Shown here in pieces: positions 1 through 9,000 of a stretch of 64,000 nt of DNA. The translations under genes were made by a program, and so were the position numbers. Positions within the stretch are counted from its first letter, which is position 1; each line of letters starts with the position of its first letter. This stretch comes from Segnochrobactrum spirostomi. GTDB lineage: Bacteria > Pseudomonadota > Alphaproteobacteria > Rhizobiales > Segnochrobactraceae. The notes below the pieces were generated by a model. The model was not told the DNA's origin and made no database searches. It saw nothing but the letters and a program-made list of their open reading frames with translations. The stretch covers positions 2,714,501-2,778,500 of the forward strand of contig NZ_VWNA01000001.1 in assembly GCF_009600605.1 (NCBI RefSeq), in the 5' to 3' direction.

Positions 1-11
1 GAGGACACATC

Positions 12-1067
12 ATGACCAGCGCTTCCGCGTCCGATGCGGCGCACGACACCGTGCTCGATCCGGCCCCGCTCGCCGTCGGCGGCACCATGCGGGTCGTCGG
101 CTGTCCCCGGCCGGGCGGTCCCGAGGCGCTGATCCTGGAGCGCCGGCCGCTGCCCCGTCCGGGGCCGCGCGAAGTCCTCGTCCGCGTCCGGGCCGCGGGC
201 GTCAACCGGCCTGACGTCAGCCAGCGCCGCGGCGGCTATCCGCCGCCGAAGGGCGTCACCGACATTCCGGGGCTCGAGATCGCCGGCGAGGTGGTCGCGC
301 TGGGGCTCGAGGCGGAGCGCTGGCGGATCGGCGATCGGGTGACGGCGCTCGTGCCCGGCGGCGGCTATGCGGAATATTGTCCCGTTGATTGGTCGAATGC
401 CCTGCCGGTGCCGAACGGGCTCTCCTTCATCGAGGCGGCGGCGCTGCCAGAAACCTTCTTCACCGTGTGGACCAACGTGTTCGATCGCGGCCGGCTCGCG
501 GCGGGCGAAGTCCTTCTCGTCCACGGCGGCACCTCGGGCATCGGCACCGCCGCGATCATGCTCGGCACGGCGTTCGGCGCCCGGGTGATCGCGACCGCCG
601 GCTCGCCGGAGAAGTGCAAGGCCTGCCGCGATCTCGGGGCCGACCTCGCGATCGATTATCACAAGAGCGATTTCGTCGAGGTGGTGAAGGAAGCGACCGG
701 CGGGCACGGCGCCGACGTCATCCTCGACATGGTCGGCGGCTCCTATGTGGAGCGCAATTGGCAGGCGGCGGCGGTCGAGGGGCGCATCCTCCAGATCGCC
801 AATCTCGGCGGCGCCGCGAGCCAGCTCGACTTCACCCGGCTGATGGTGAAGCGCCTCACCCACACCGGTTCGACGCTGCGCCCCCGCGACGTCGCCTTCA
901 AGGCGGCGATCGCCCGGGCCCTGGAGGAGAAGGTGTGGCCGCTGATCGAGGCCGGCACCATCCGCCCCGTCATCCACAAGACCTTCCCCCTGACCGACGC
1001 CTGCGCCGCCCACGGCCTGATGGAGACCTCCACCCACATCGGCAAGATCATGCTGGAGGTGGGGTGA
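12..1067 (+). CDS. NAD(P)H quinone oxidoreductase, PIG3-like (MDR superfamily)
   Basis: A 351-residue zinc-independent medium-chain dehydrogenase/reductase, predicted to reduce quinones with NADPH in the cytosol. The N-terminal catalytic fold carries the family segment VRVRAAGVNRPDVSQRRGGY (about residues 57-76). The Rossmann half has the nucleotide-binding VHGGTSGIGTAA (about 168-179) followed by the usual IATAGSPEKC strand-turn. No structural-zinc cysteine cluster is present, which fits the quinone-reductase branch. The start at 12 has a GAGGA-type ribosome site 5 bases upstream. An internal ATG at 87 (MRVVGC) would give the length more usual for the family, so the first 25 residues are uncertain. 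The next gene starts 230 bases downstream from its own promoter. Confidence 0.85.
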   Translation: MTSASASDAAHDTVLDPAPLAVGGTMRVVGCPRPGGPEALILERRPLPRPGPREVLVRVRAAGVNRPDVSQRRGGYPPPKGVTDIPGLEIAGEVVALGLEAERWRIGDRVTALVPGGGYAEYCPVDWSNALPVPNGLSFIEAAALPETFFTVWTNVFDRGRLAAGEVLLVHGGTSGIGTAAIMLGTAFGARVIATAGSPEKCKACRDLGADLAIDYHKSDFVEVVKEATGGHGADVILDMVGGSYVERNWQAAAVEGRILQIANLGGAASQLDFTRLMVKRLTHTGSTLRPRDVAFKAAIARALEEKVWPLIEAGTIRPVIHKTFPLTDACAAHGLMETSTHIGKIMLEVG

Positions 1068-1185
1068 GGCAATAGACAGGCATCTGCGCTGGTCGACTGG
1101 CGCGCGCCGATGATGAGCGGCAGATCGCTTGGCCTTTGACTTAGCCGGCAATCGAGACGCCGCGCATTTCCGCCCACCTTCCCGT

Positions 1186-1214
1186 TTGCCACCGGCCGCG
1201 GGGGCGCCTATAAT
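1186..1214 (+). promoter_or_regulatory. Sigma-70-type promoter for trcR
   Basis: TTGCCA at 1186-1191 and a perfect TATAAT at 1209-1214 are separated by exactly 17 bases. The pair lies 86 bases upstream of the trcR start. An exact -10 hexamer is conspicuous in this GC-rich background. This is a sequence match only. Confidence 0.55.
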
Positions 1215-1299
1215 AAGCGTCTTCCCCATACGATCGGCGTTCGGAGAAGGGCTCTGGCGGAGGATATCCGTCGGGCGCGTACCAGGAGGATTTTGACCG

Positions 1300-2025
1300 A
1301 TGGCAGCCACCGCGCCGCTGATGCCCAAGGCGACCGCCGTTTGGCTCGTCGAGAACACCGCACTCTCGTTCGAGCAGATCGCCGCGTTCTGCAAGCTGCA
1401 CCCCCTCGAGGTGAAGGCGATCGCCGATGGCGAGGCCGCACAGGGGATCAAGGGTCTCGACCCGATCCTGACCGGCCAGCTCACCCGTGAGGAGATCGAT
1501 CGCGCCCAGAACGATCGCGCCCACCGCCTCCGCCTCGCCGACCCGAAGGTGCGTGTGCCGGAGAGCCGTCGCCGCGGGCCGCGCTACACCCCGGTTTCCA
1601 AGCGCCAGGATCGTCCGAACGCGATCCTCTGGCTGCTGCGCAACCATCCGGAACTGAAAGACGCGCAGATCATGCGCCTCGTCGGCACCACCAAGTCGAC
1701 GATCGCCTCGATCCGCGAGCGCACCCACTGGAACGCGCAGCACCTGACCCCGATGGATCCGGTGACGCTCGGCCTGTGCAGCCAGATCGAACTCGATCTC
1801 GAGGTCGAGAAGGGCTCCAAGGGGGCGCCGCGCCGCGAGGAGGACGAAGGCCTTGGCACGCTCCTTCCCGTCGAGGAGACGACGGCGCCGGAAGTCCTGT
1901 CCAGCCTCAGCCGCCCGACCCCCGTCTCGTCGCGCAACGAGGAAGAGATCGACGCGGAGGCCGTGTTCGCCAAGCTGAACGCCATGAAGCGTGCGCCGAG
2001 CGAAGAGGACGAAGACGAACTCTGA
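1300..2025 (+). CDS. trcR: Cell-cycle transcriptional regulator TrcR (DUF1013 family)
   Basis: A 241-residue protein of the alphaproteobacterial DUF1013/TrcR family, thought to act as a DNA-binding cell-cycle-linked regulator. The opening segment (PKATAVWLVENTALSFEQIA, about residues 8-27) and the central block around DRPNAILWLLRNHPELKDAQ and LVGTTKSTIASIRERTHWN (about 108-150) look like two helix-turn-helix units. The C-terminal 80 residues are acidic and probably disordered. Translation start is well supported: AGGAGG lies 10 bases before the ATG. It has its own promoter (1186-1214) and is followed by a palindromic repeat and a hairpin terminator, so it is probably monocistronic. Function is inferred from the family name. 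Confidence 0.85.
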   Translation: MAATAPLMPKATAVWLVENTALSFEQIAAFCKLHPLEVKAIADGEAAQGIKGLDPILTGQLTREEIDRAQNDRAHRLRLADPKVRVPESRRRGPRYTPVSKRQDRPNAILWLLRNHPELKDAQIMRLVGTTKSTIASIRERTHWNAQHLTPMDPVTLGLCSQIELDLEVEKGSKGAPRREEDEGLGTLLPVEETTAPEVLSSLSRPTPVSSRNEEEIDAEAVFAKLNAMKRAPSEEDEDEL

Positions 2026-2030
2026 GGCAT

Positions 2031-2067
2031 CCCCTCCCTTCTCCCCGAGGGGGAGAAGGAGGCGGCG
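2031..2067. repeat. Palindromic GC-rich repeat, short copy downstream of trcR
   Basis: Just after the trcR stop lies the hairpin CTTCTCCCCGAGGGGGAGAAG. It matches the arm of the larger repeat family seen inside cobB, cobG and cobN. Here it is intergenic and only one arm is present. Confidence 0.6.
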
Positions 2068-2104
2068 GCGCCTGGGCGTGTCGGCCCGACAAAGATCTCC
2101 CTCG

Positions 2105-2133
2105 CGGGCCCGGATTTCCGGGCCCGTTGTCTT
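2105..2133 (+). terminator. Rho-independent terminator after trcR
   Basis: A 9-bp GC stem (CGGGCCCGG / CCGGGCCCG, 2105-2113 and 2118-2126) with an ATTT loop is followed by TTGTCTT. It ends 38 bases before rlmJ, separating the two transcription units. Confidence 0.7.
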
Positions 2134-2171
2134 AAGAAGTCCCGATCGAGGGGCGACGGGCGGCACCACCG

Positions 2172-3019
2172 ATGAACTATCGCCACGCCTTCCACGCCGG
2201 CAATTTCGGCGACGTCGTCAAGCACGCCGTCCTCGCCCGTATCCTGACCTATCTCGCCCGCAAGGACGCGCCGTTCCGGGTCATCGACACCCACGCCGGG
2301 ATCGGCCTCTACGACCTTTCCTCCGACGAGGCCGAGCGCACCGGCGAGTGGCGCGACGGCATCGGCCGGGTGCTCGAGGCGGAACGGCCGGCGGAGATCG
2401 AGGACCTGCTCGCGCCGTGGCTCGACGTCGTCGCCGCGCTGAACCCGGACGGTACGCTGCTCTCCTATCCGGGCTCGCCCGTCCTCGCCCGCCGCCTGCT
2501 GCGCCGCCAGGACCGGCTGACCGCGGTGGAACTGCATCCGCTCGATTCGCAGGTGCTCGCCCACGTCTTCGCCGGCGACCGCCACGCCAAGGTGGTTGAA
2601 CTCGACGGCTGGCTCGCCCTCGGCTCGTTCGTGCCGCCGAAGGAGGGGCGCGGCCTCGTCGTGGTCGATCCTGCCTTCGAGGTGCCGGGCGAGATGGAAC
2701 GCCTCGGCGACGGCCTCGCCCGGGCGCTGAAGCGCTGGCCGACCGGCGTTTATGTCGGCTGGTATCCGATCAAGTCGATGGGCCGCGTCGATGCGATGCA
2801 CAAATCGCTGCTGGCCGCCGGTGCCACCAGCCTCGTCGCGATCGACCTGTGGGTCCGCCGGGTCACCGAGGACGGGCCGTTGCCGGGCGCCGGCCTCGTC
2901 GTCATCAACCCGCCGTGGACCCTCGCCGACGAGATGGACCGGCTGATGCCCTGGTTCTCGGCGATCCTCGCTCAGGGGGAGGGGCCGGCTGGCGGGTCAC
3001 CCGCCTCGCCGAGCGCTGA
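2172..3019 (+). CDS. rlmJ: 23S rRNA (adenine-2030-N6)-methyltransferase RlmJ, frameshifted near its 3' end
   Basis: RlmJ methylates A2030 of 23S rRNA using SAM. The N-terminus MNYRHAFHAGNFGDVVKHAV is the family signature. DTHAGIGLYDL (about residues 37-47) is the SAM-binding loop. VVDPAFE and the late NPPWTL (about 256-261) are the adenine-methyltransferase catalytic region. The open frame does not stop where RlmJ should. It runs on into the next gene as a 475-codon chimera. Adding one G to the run at 2981-2984 restores the expected ending AGWRVTRLAER and a TGA at 3017-3019, giving 282 residues, the normal family length. I annotate that form. The chimera is an artefact of the missing base, not a fusion. 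Confidence 0.85.
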
Positions 3020-3140
3020 GGCCTCCTATCACGGACCCGCGCGGGGTCCGAAAAGAGGCGCAAGTGTGGCCCGCGCGTCCTTGACCGTCCCGCGACGCTC
3101 CCGCATGGTCTCGTCGATCATCTCGGGAGTTGTCGTCATG

Positions 3141-3599
3141 TCCGTTCGTCGCACCCTGAAGGCCGTCTCGGCCGCCGCGCTTCTCGCTTTGTCGATCGTG
3201 CCGGCTTCGGCCGCCGATCCGGCCCTGGGCGAGCCCGCCGCGACGTCCGCGACCCAGAATGCGGTGCCCGCCTGCGACGACACCGGTATCCAGCAGGCCG
3301 TGGCGCGTCGCATCGCGCGGGCCGACAAGAGCTATTATGGCGGGATCGTCATTCAGAGCGCCGACCGGGTCGTCCAGACCGGCTACAGCGTGAACCAGCC
3401 GAGCACCTATGCGCGGCGTTATTGCTCGGCCCACGTCGTGCTCTCGAACGGCAGCACCGACGAGGCCTTCTATTCGATCTCGCAGAATCAGGGCTTCGTC
3501 GGCGTGAGCTGGAACGTCGATGTCTGCCTCGCCGGCCTCGATCATTATCGCGTCTACGACGGCGCCTGCCGCGACACCAAGCCCGCGCCGTCACGCTGA
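3141..3599 (+). CDS. Small secreted protein of unknown function
   Basis: A 152-residue protein with a clear Sec signal peptide (MSVRRTLKAVSAAALLALSI, then VPASAA with likely cleavage after ASA). The mature part has four cysteines (in PACDD, RRYCSA, NVDVCLA and GACRD), which probably form disulfides in the periplasm. I do not recognise a named domain. In the raw sequence this frame is joined to rlmJ by a missing base upstream, but it has its own start: GGGAG lies about 9 bases before the ATG at 3141, and the signal peptide begins exactly there. Its neighbour downstream, RNase T2, is also exported. Confidence 0.65.
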   Translation, partial: SVRRTLKAVSAAALLALSIVPASAADPALGEPAATSATQNAVPACDDTGIQQAVARRIARADKSYYGGIVIQSADRVVQTGYSVNQPSTYARRYCSAHVVLSNGSTDEAFYSISQNQGFVGVSWNVDVCLAGLDHYRVYDGACRDTKPAPSR

Positions 3600-3670
3600 G
3601 CGACGGACGACGGCGGCGCCTCGCCACGGCCCGGCCGCCCGTCGGCCGGCCCATTGAAGGGGGAGGGGGC

Positions 3671-4501
3671 ATGCGTCGTCTTGCGCGCAAGGCGGGATCG
3701 TCGATTCGGTCCATCATGAATTTAGATCGCCCGCTGCGGGCCGCGCTCGTGGCGGTCGCGTGCCTATCGGCGGGTCTCGTCTCGGCCGGGATCGTCTCGA
3801 CCGAGTTTCTGTCGTCGATCTCCCAGCCCGCAGCGGCGCAGGACGAAAGCGCGCAGGACGCGGGTCCTTCGAACGCCGCGCCGGCGGCGGGGAGCGCGCA
3901 GCAGGCCCGCGCGCCGAGCGGCGGCACGCCCGGCGCCTTCGATTTCTATGTGCTCTCGCTGTCGTGGTCGCCGACCTATTGCGCGCGGGCGCGGGAGGGC
4001 GACGCCCTGCAATGCGCCGCCGCGCGACCGTTCGCGTTCGTCGTCCACGGGCTGTGGCCGCAATATGAGCACGGCTATCCTTCGTCCTGCGAGGTTCCGC
4101 CGCCGCCGATCTCGAACGCGGTCGTCGACGGCATGCTCGACGTGATGCCGAGCCGGGGCCTCGTCCGCCACGAATGGGACAAGCACGGCACCTGTGACGG
4201 CGAGGACCCCGCGGGCTATTTCGCCAAGGTGCGGGCGGCTTTCGCGGCGGTGCACATCCCGCCCGCCTATGCGAGCGCGGACGCGGCCTCACGGGCGGCG
4301 CCGAAGGACATCGAGGCAGCCTTCATCGCGGCCAATCCGGGCCTGAAGGCGGACGGCATTGCCGTGCTCTGCCGCGGCCGCCGCCTCAGCGAGGTGCGCG
4401 TCTGCCTCGACAAGTCGCTCGGCTTCCGCGCCTGCCCCGAGGTCGATCGGGCGGCCTGCCGGGCCGATCAGGTCAACATCCCCGCTGCCCGCGGCGGCTG
4501 A
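3671..4501 (+). CDS. Secreted ribonuclease T2 family protein
   Basis: RNase T2 enzymes cleave single-stranded RNA through 2',3'-cyclic phosphates in the periplasm or outside the cell. Both catalytic blocks are intact: CAS I as FVVHGLWPQY (about residues 121-130) and CAS II as RHEWDKHGTC (about 167-176), each supplying an active-site histidine, with the glutamate in HEWDKH. The N-terminus is an export signal (RAALVAVACLSAGLVSAG) followed by an Ala/Gly/Pro-rich linker. I chose the ATG at 3671 because GGGGGAGGGGG lies immediately upstream. A second in-frame ATG at 3716 would give a shorter, more typical signal peptide. The gene ends just before a bidirectional terminator shared with the convergent phasin gene. 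Confidence 0.85.
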   Translation: MRRLARKAGSSIRSIMNLDRPLRAALVAVACLSAGLVSAGIVSTEFLSSISQPAAAQDESAQDAGPSNAAPAAGSAQQARAPSGGTPGAFDFYVLSLSWSPTYCARAREGDALQCAAARPFAFVVHGLWPQYEHGYPSSCEVPPPPISNAVVDGMLDVMPSRGLVRHEWDKHGTCDGEDPAGYFAKVRAAFAAVHIPPAYASADAASRAAPKDIEAAFIAANPGLKADGIAVLCRGRRLSEVRVCLDKSLGFRACPEVDRAACRADQVNIPAARGG

Positions 4502-4526
4502 TTTTCGCGACACCACCTTCGAAACG

Positions 4527-4561
4527 AAAGACGCCGCCGTGGCGACCACGGCGGCGTCTTT
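4527..4561. terminator. Bidirectional hairpin terminator
   Basis: A perfect 16-bp stem (4527-4542 with 4546-4561) has a 3-base loop. It begins AAAG and ends CTTT, so each strand has a short U-run. It lies between the convergent RNase T2 and phasin genes and can end transcription from both sides. Confidence 0.85.
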
Positions 4562-4605
4562 GTTGTTTGGTCGTCAGCGCGGCTCGATCGAGGCGCCGGG
4601 CCGGA

Positions 4606-5085
4606 TCAGGCGGCGAGCTTGACGTCCTTGAGCGCCTTCTCGAACACGCCCTTGAACGGCGCGCCGCTCTCGGTCGCGAGCTTGGTGGCGAGCTCCTGGA
4701 AGCCCTTCGCCTGGGTCGAGATGGCTTCGAACTGCTTGCTCGCGAAGGCGGTCTGCAGCTCGAGGGCCTCCGACACCGACTTCGCGGCGAGGAATTCCTT
4801 GAAGAACGCGAAGGTCGCGTCGGTGTTGGTCTTGGCCGCGTCGAGCGCCTGGATGTTGAAGTCGATCACGCCCTTGCGGGAGGTCTCGTAGGCGTCCTCG
4901 AGGGCGTCGGTCGCCTCTTCGGCCGCGGTCTTCATCTTCGCGTAGGCTTCCTTCGCCTGGGCGACGCTCTTCTCCGCGAACTCGCGGACGACGGCCGGAA
5001 CTTCGACGTTCGGCACGGTGAACGGATCGGCCGGGAGGGCGGCGATGGTCTTCTTGACGGCGCGCGTGGCGGGCTTCTCGGTCAT
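4606..5085 (-). CDS. Phasin family protein (PHB granule-associated)
   Basis: A 159-residue phasin. Phasins are amphipathic helical proteins that coat polyhydroxybutyrate granules in the cytoplasm. The sequence is almost entirely helical and Ala/Lys/Glu-rich. The core contains AKMKTAAEEATDALEDAYET and TFAFFKEFLAAKSVSEALEL, typical of the Phasin_2 domain, followed by SKQFEAISTQAKGFQELATK. The start at 5085 (MTEKPATRAVKK) is preferred over the ATG 12 bases upstream because that ATG lies inside the ribosome site ATGGAGCCTAAG. A second phasin gene of identical length lies upstream on the same strand, and a long inverted repeat (5231-5266) sits in front of this one, a likely regulator site. Confidence 0.85.
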   Translation of the reverse strand: MTEKPATRAVKKTIAALPADPFTVPNVEVPAVVREFAEKSVAQAKEAYAKMKTAAEEATDALEDAYETSRKGVIDFNIQALDAAKTNTDATFAFFKEFLAAKSVSEALELQTAFASKQFEAISTQAKGFQELATKLATESGAPFKGVFEKALKDVKLAA

Positions 5086-5230
5086 CTTAGGCTCCATGAG
5101 CGGCAACGCGGCTCTGACAACACGCCGCATTCGGCCGGTGGTTTCAGCGGTGCCGGATCGGGTCCGGCGACCGTACGCATGGGCGCAGCGCAACGAGCGC
5201 CGCTTGATGAAGCGAACCATAAAATAGGGT

Positions 5231-5266
5231 CTTGTGCATTGCAACATCTTTTTTGCAACGCACAAG
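5231..5266. promoter_or_regulatory. Inverted repeat upstream of the phasin gene; candidate PhaR-type operator
   Basis: CTTGTGCATTGCAA (5231-5244) and TTGCAACGCACAAG (5253-5266) form 14-base arms with one mismatch and an 8-base T-rich spacer. The site is about 145 bases upstream of the phasin start at 5085 and 28 bases downstream of the stop of the upstream phasin. PhaR, the repressor of phasin genes, is known to bind TGC/GCA-rich sites. That match is my reason for the call. It could instead act as a terminator for the upstream phasin, though no clean U-run follows it. Confidence 0.5.
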
Positions 5267-5294
5267 TTTCGCCCGAGAGGGCCGCGAAGATGGC

Positions 5295-5774
5295 TCAGGC
5301 GGCGGAAGCCGGCGGGACCTCTTCGGCGGCCGCGGTGACCACCGCTTCGGCTTCCTCCACGGCCGCCGACGCTTGGTCGGCGGCCGTGTCGGCGGCGCGG
5401 GTGCCGGCGCGCACCAGATCGCCGCCCGCCGCCGCCGCGGCCTCGCCGAGGCTGCGCGCCTGCTCGCTGAAGGCCTGGGCGCGGCCGGTCAGAAACTCGC
5501 TGTGCAGCCGCACCAGATCCTCGACGCTCGCCGCGAGGGCGAGGCTCTGGGCGAAGGCGAAGGTCGCCGAGACGTTGTCCTCTGCGACGCCGATCAGTTG
5601 CCGGCTGAGCGCGGCGGCGCCCTGGCGGGCATTCTGCGACTGCTCCTCGACCGACGTGACCGTCTTGCGGGCCACGCCGATCAGTTCGTCGAAGGCCTGA
5701 CGGGCCTGCTCGACACCCTCGACGGCGAGGGTGCGGATCTGCTCGGGAAATTCGTATTCGCCAATCTTGGTCAT
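5295..5774 (-). CDS. Second phasin family protein
   Basis: Also 159 residues and helical. MTKIGEYEFPEQIRTLAVEG opens the protein, and the central segment DNVSATFAFAQSLALAASVE aligns with TFAFFKEFLAAKSV in the neighbouring phasin. The C-terminus is a low-complexity Ala/Glu tail. The ribosome site GGAG lies about 8 bases before the ATG at 5774. The two phasins are probably paralogues from an old duplication and mark an organism that stores polyhydroxybutyrate. The acetoacetate decarboxylase and patatin genes at 44.7-46.7 kb may belong to the same metabolism. This gene is divergent from the histidine kinase. Confidence 0.8.
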   Translation of the reverse strand: MTKIGEYEFPEQIRTLAVEGVEQARQAFDELIGVARKTVTSVEEQSQNARQGAAALSRQLIGVAEDNVSATFAFAQSLALAASVEDLVRLHSEFLTGRAQAFSEQARSLGEAAAAAGGDLVRAGTRAADTAADQASAAVEEAEAVVTAAAEEVPPASAA

Positions 5775-6081
5775 CGCGACACTCCATCGGGATCGGGTCG
5801 GATTCGGGGATCGGTCGGGGCCGGGCGGAACCGGCGGCGAACAGGACCACCGGTGTGGGCGCTCGTGGCGGCGGCGACGGATCATCTTCGCATCCGTCAT
5901 TGTCTCGTTAACGACAAGACGGATCAATCCCGCGTCAGATGCGGCCCGCGGTGGACCGCCGGCCCGGCGGCGACTAAAGTTCGTCCAGTTCCGTAAGGAC
6001 TTGACGGCGGTCGCCGGCCGCCGAGCCCCGCCGGTGTTCCGTGTCCGCGCATTGGTGGCAATCCGGGGAGCGACCCCTCTT

Positions 6082-9000
6082 GTGACGACCCCTCTGGCAG
6101 GAACCCTCCAGGGATATCTCGCCTTGTCGGCGCAGCCGGCCGTCTGCGACCTCGTCGCCGACCCGCGGATGGCGCTCGTGGTCGATCGCACCGGCGAACG
6201 CACGCTCTGGCTCAATGCCGCCGCCGCCCGGTTCTGCCGCGTCGAACGACCGTTCGACGCCGCGCCGTCGGCGCGGCTGAATGCGGTGCGCGCCGCGCTC
6301 GCCGACCATGTCCAGGCCCGCTATGTGCCGCGCCAGGGGCTGGTGCGGCTCAGGGTCTTTCTCGATTTTCGCCCCGTCTGGCTGATGTGCCGGATCGATC
6401 CGATCAGCCTGCCGGGCGGCGAGCCCGGCCTTCTCGCCCTCGTCGAAGACCCTGTGCCGTCGGGGCTCGAGAAGCTACAGGCCCGGATCGAGGCGGTCTG
6501 CCGGCTCGTCGCTCACGACGGGCTCGCCTTCGTCGCCGATTCCGGCAATGGCATCGCCGCCAGCGCCGGAGATGAGTCCCTCGCCGAGGTGGCCGGTGGC
6601 CTCGAAGCGGTGGTTCGCGCGGTGCGTGGCGACGGCGCGGTCTTCCGCGCCGGCTTTGCGCGGCCCGTCACGCTCGATCTGCCGGGCGTCGGGCTGACCT
6701 TGTTCGTGATGACGCGGGGCGAGGACGCGGACACGCCGGACGAGGCGACCGTCGCGGAACCGGAGCCGATCGCCGCCGCCGAGCCCGTGGCCGCCGCAGA
6801 GCCGGCCCGGCCTGCAATGCGGCCTCGCCGTTTCTCCTGGCAGAGCGACGCCCACGGCCGCTTCGGCTTCCTCTCCCATGAACTGTCGGAGGTCGTCGGC
6901 GTGCCGGCGGAAGCCCTGCGCGGGCGCACCCTCGCCGAGATCGCCGCCGCGTATGGTCTCGTCGGCGCCGATGCCGTGATCGAGGCTTTCGCCAGCCACG
7001 CGACCTGGAGCGGCTTCAGCGTGCGCTGGCCGCGTGCGGACGGCAGCTTGGTGCCGATCGATCTCGCCGGCCTCTCCGTCTACGAGGCCGACGGGGCCTT
7101 CAAGGGCTTCCGCGGTTTCGGCGTCATCCGTTTCACCGGCGCCGCCGCTACGGCCGTGTCGCCCGCGGCCGAGAGGCGTCCACCGGCCGCACCGGTGGCA
7201 ACGCCTGCGATGGAGGTCCCCGTGGAATCCGTCGTGACATCGGCCATGGAGCCGACAATGGCCGCGATGCCCGCCGCGACCGAACCTGCCGCCGCTCCGC
7301 AGAGCCCCGACGCGCCGCCGCGCCAGCCGGTTCGCGAGACGGAGCCGGAACTCCGGGTCGAGCCGGGTCGCGACGCGCATCTCTCCGGCGACGCGGAGGC
7401 CGGCGAGGACGCCGGCGCGCAGGAGGCCGCGGAGGCCGCCGCGACGACGGATTCCGACTTTATGACCGACGGCCTTTGGAGCGACGCCGCCGAGGAGGCC
7501 GGGTTCGAGACCGGCATCTTCGCGCTCGGGGCGTTCGAGCACGGCGTCTTCGCGCGCCGCCCGCTCGATCTCACCGGGGCCGACGCGCCGGCGTTCGACC
7601 TCGACGAGCCCGTGGACATCGTCTCGGCCGAGATCCCGGCCGCCGATGCGGTAGCGGGGGAGCCCGTCTTCATCGACCCCGAAACGGATGCGGTCTTCCC
7701 CGACCCGGTCGAGCCGTCCGCGGGAGCCGGGGACGCCGCTGTGTCCGAGGCCACGGCCCCCCTGATGCCCGCCGCCCCCGATCCGGAGCGGCCGAGCCCG
7801 AAGGTCGTGCCGATGCCCGGCCTCGCGACGCCGCCCCCCGAGCCCTCCGGCACCGCCCTGTCGCGCCCGGAATGGGAGGCCTTCCGCCTGATTGCCGCCG
7901 CCCTCGGCGCCCGCTTCGAGGGCGACGATGCGGAGGCCGAGGCGGAGGCCGACGAGCCGGAGACGCTCTATCCCCTCGGCGAGCCGGCGATCTCTCCCGT
8001 GGGACGCCTCGCCGCCAACGACAGCGGGATCGTCGAGGTCGACACCCGTATTCTCGACCGCCTGCCGCTCGGCCTCGTCGCCTGCCGCGGCGCGGCGATC
8101 ATCTACGCCAATCCCGCCGCGCTGATGCTCGCCGGCTATCCCGATCTCGCCGGCCTCGATGCGGCGGGCGGGCTCGAGGGCCTGTTCGCCGAGCGCTCCG
8201 AGCCCGAGGGCGAGCGCCCGGTGACGATCCGGCGCGGCGACGGCCGCCTCGTCGAGGTCGATGCGCGCATGCACTCGGTGCCGTGGGGCGCCGGCCGCGC
8301 GCTCCTCGTCGCGCTCCAGAGCCGCGGCGAGTTCCAGGCCGCGGCGCCCGCCGCCCCGGCACCGTCCGATGCGGCCGAGGTGTTCGACGCCATCGCCGAC
8401 GCCGTCGTGGTGGTGGACCGCGCCGCCGCCATCGTCTCGCTCAACCGCGCGGCGGAGCGTCTGTTCGGCCGCTCCCGCGCCGCGCTCGCCGGCGAATCAC
8501 TGATGCGCCTCGTCGATCCCGACAGCCACCGCGCCCTGCGCGCCGGCATCGCCGCGGTGATCGACAGCGTGATCCCGACCAATGCCGGGCGCGACATCGA
8601 GATCGTCGGCCTTGCGGCGGAGGGCGACGAGATCCCGCTCCAGGTCGGCTTCGGCCGCTACGGGGCGGGCGTCGGTGCCCGCGCCTGCCTCACCTTGCGC
8701 GACGTCACGCCGTGGAAGCGCGGCGAGGCGGCGATGGCGGCCATGGCCCGCGCCGCCGAGCGCGCCAGCGCCCAGAAATCCGACTTCCTCGCCCGCATCA
8801 CCCACGAGATCCGCACCCCGCTCAACGCTATTCTCGGCTTCGCCGAGGTGATGCTGGAAGAGCGCCTCGGACCGATCGGCACGCCGCGCTACCGCGATTA
8901 TCTCGGCGACATCCACGCCTCGGGCGGGCACATTCTGAGCCTCGTCAACGATCTCCTGAATCTCGCGCGGATCGAGGCGGGCAAGGCCGAGCTCGACCTC

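Noticed and set aside
2172-3599. A 475-residue fusion of RlmJ with a secreted protein
   Set aside because: One missing G restores the normal RlmJ end and stop, and the secreted protein has its own ribosome site and signal peptide.
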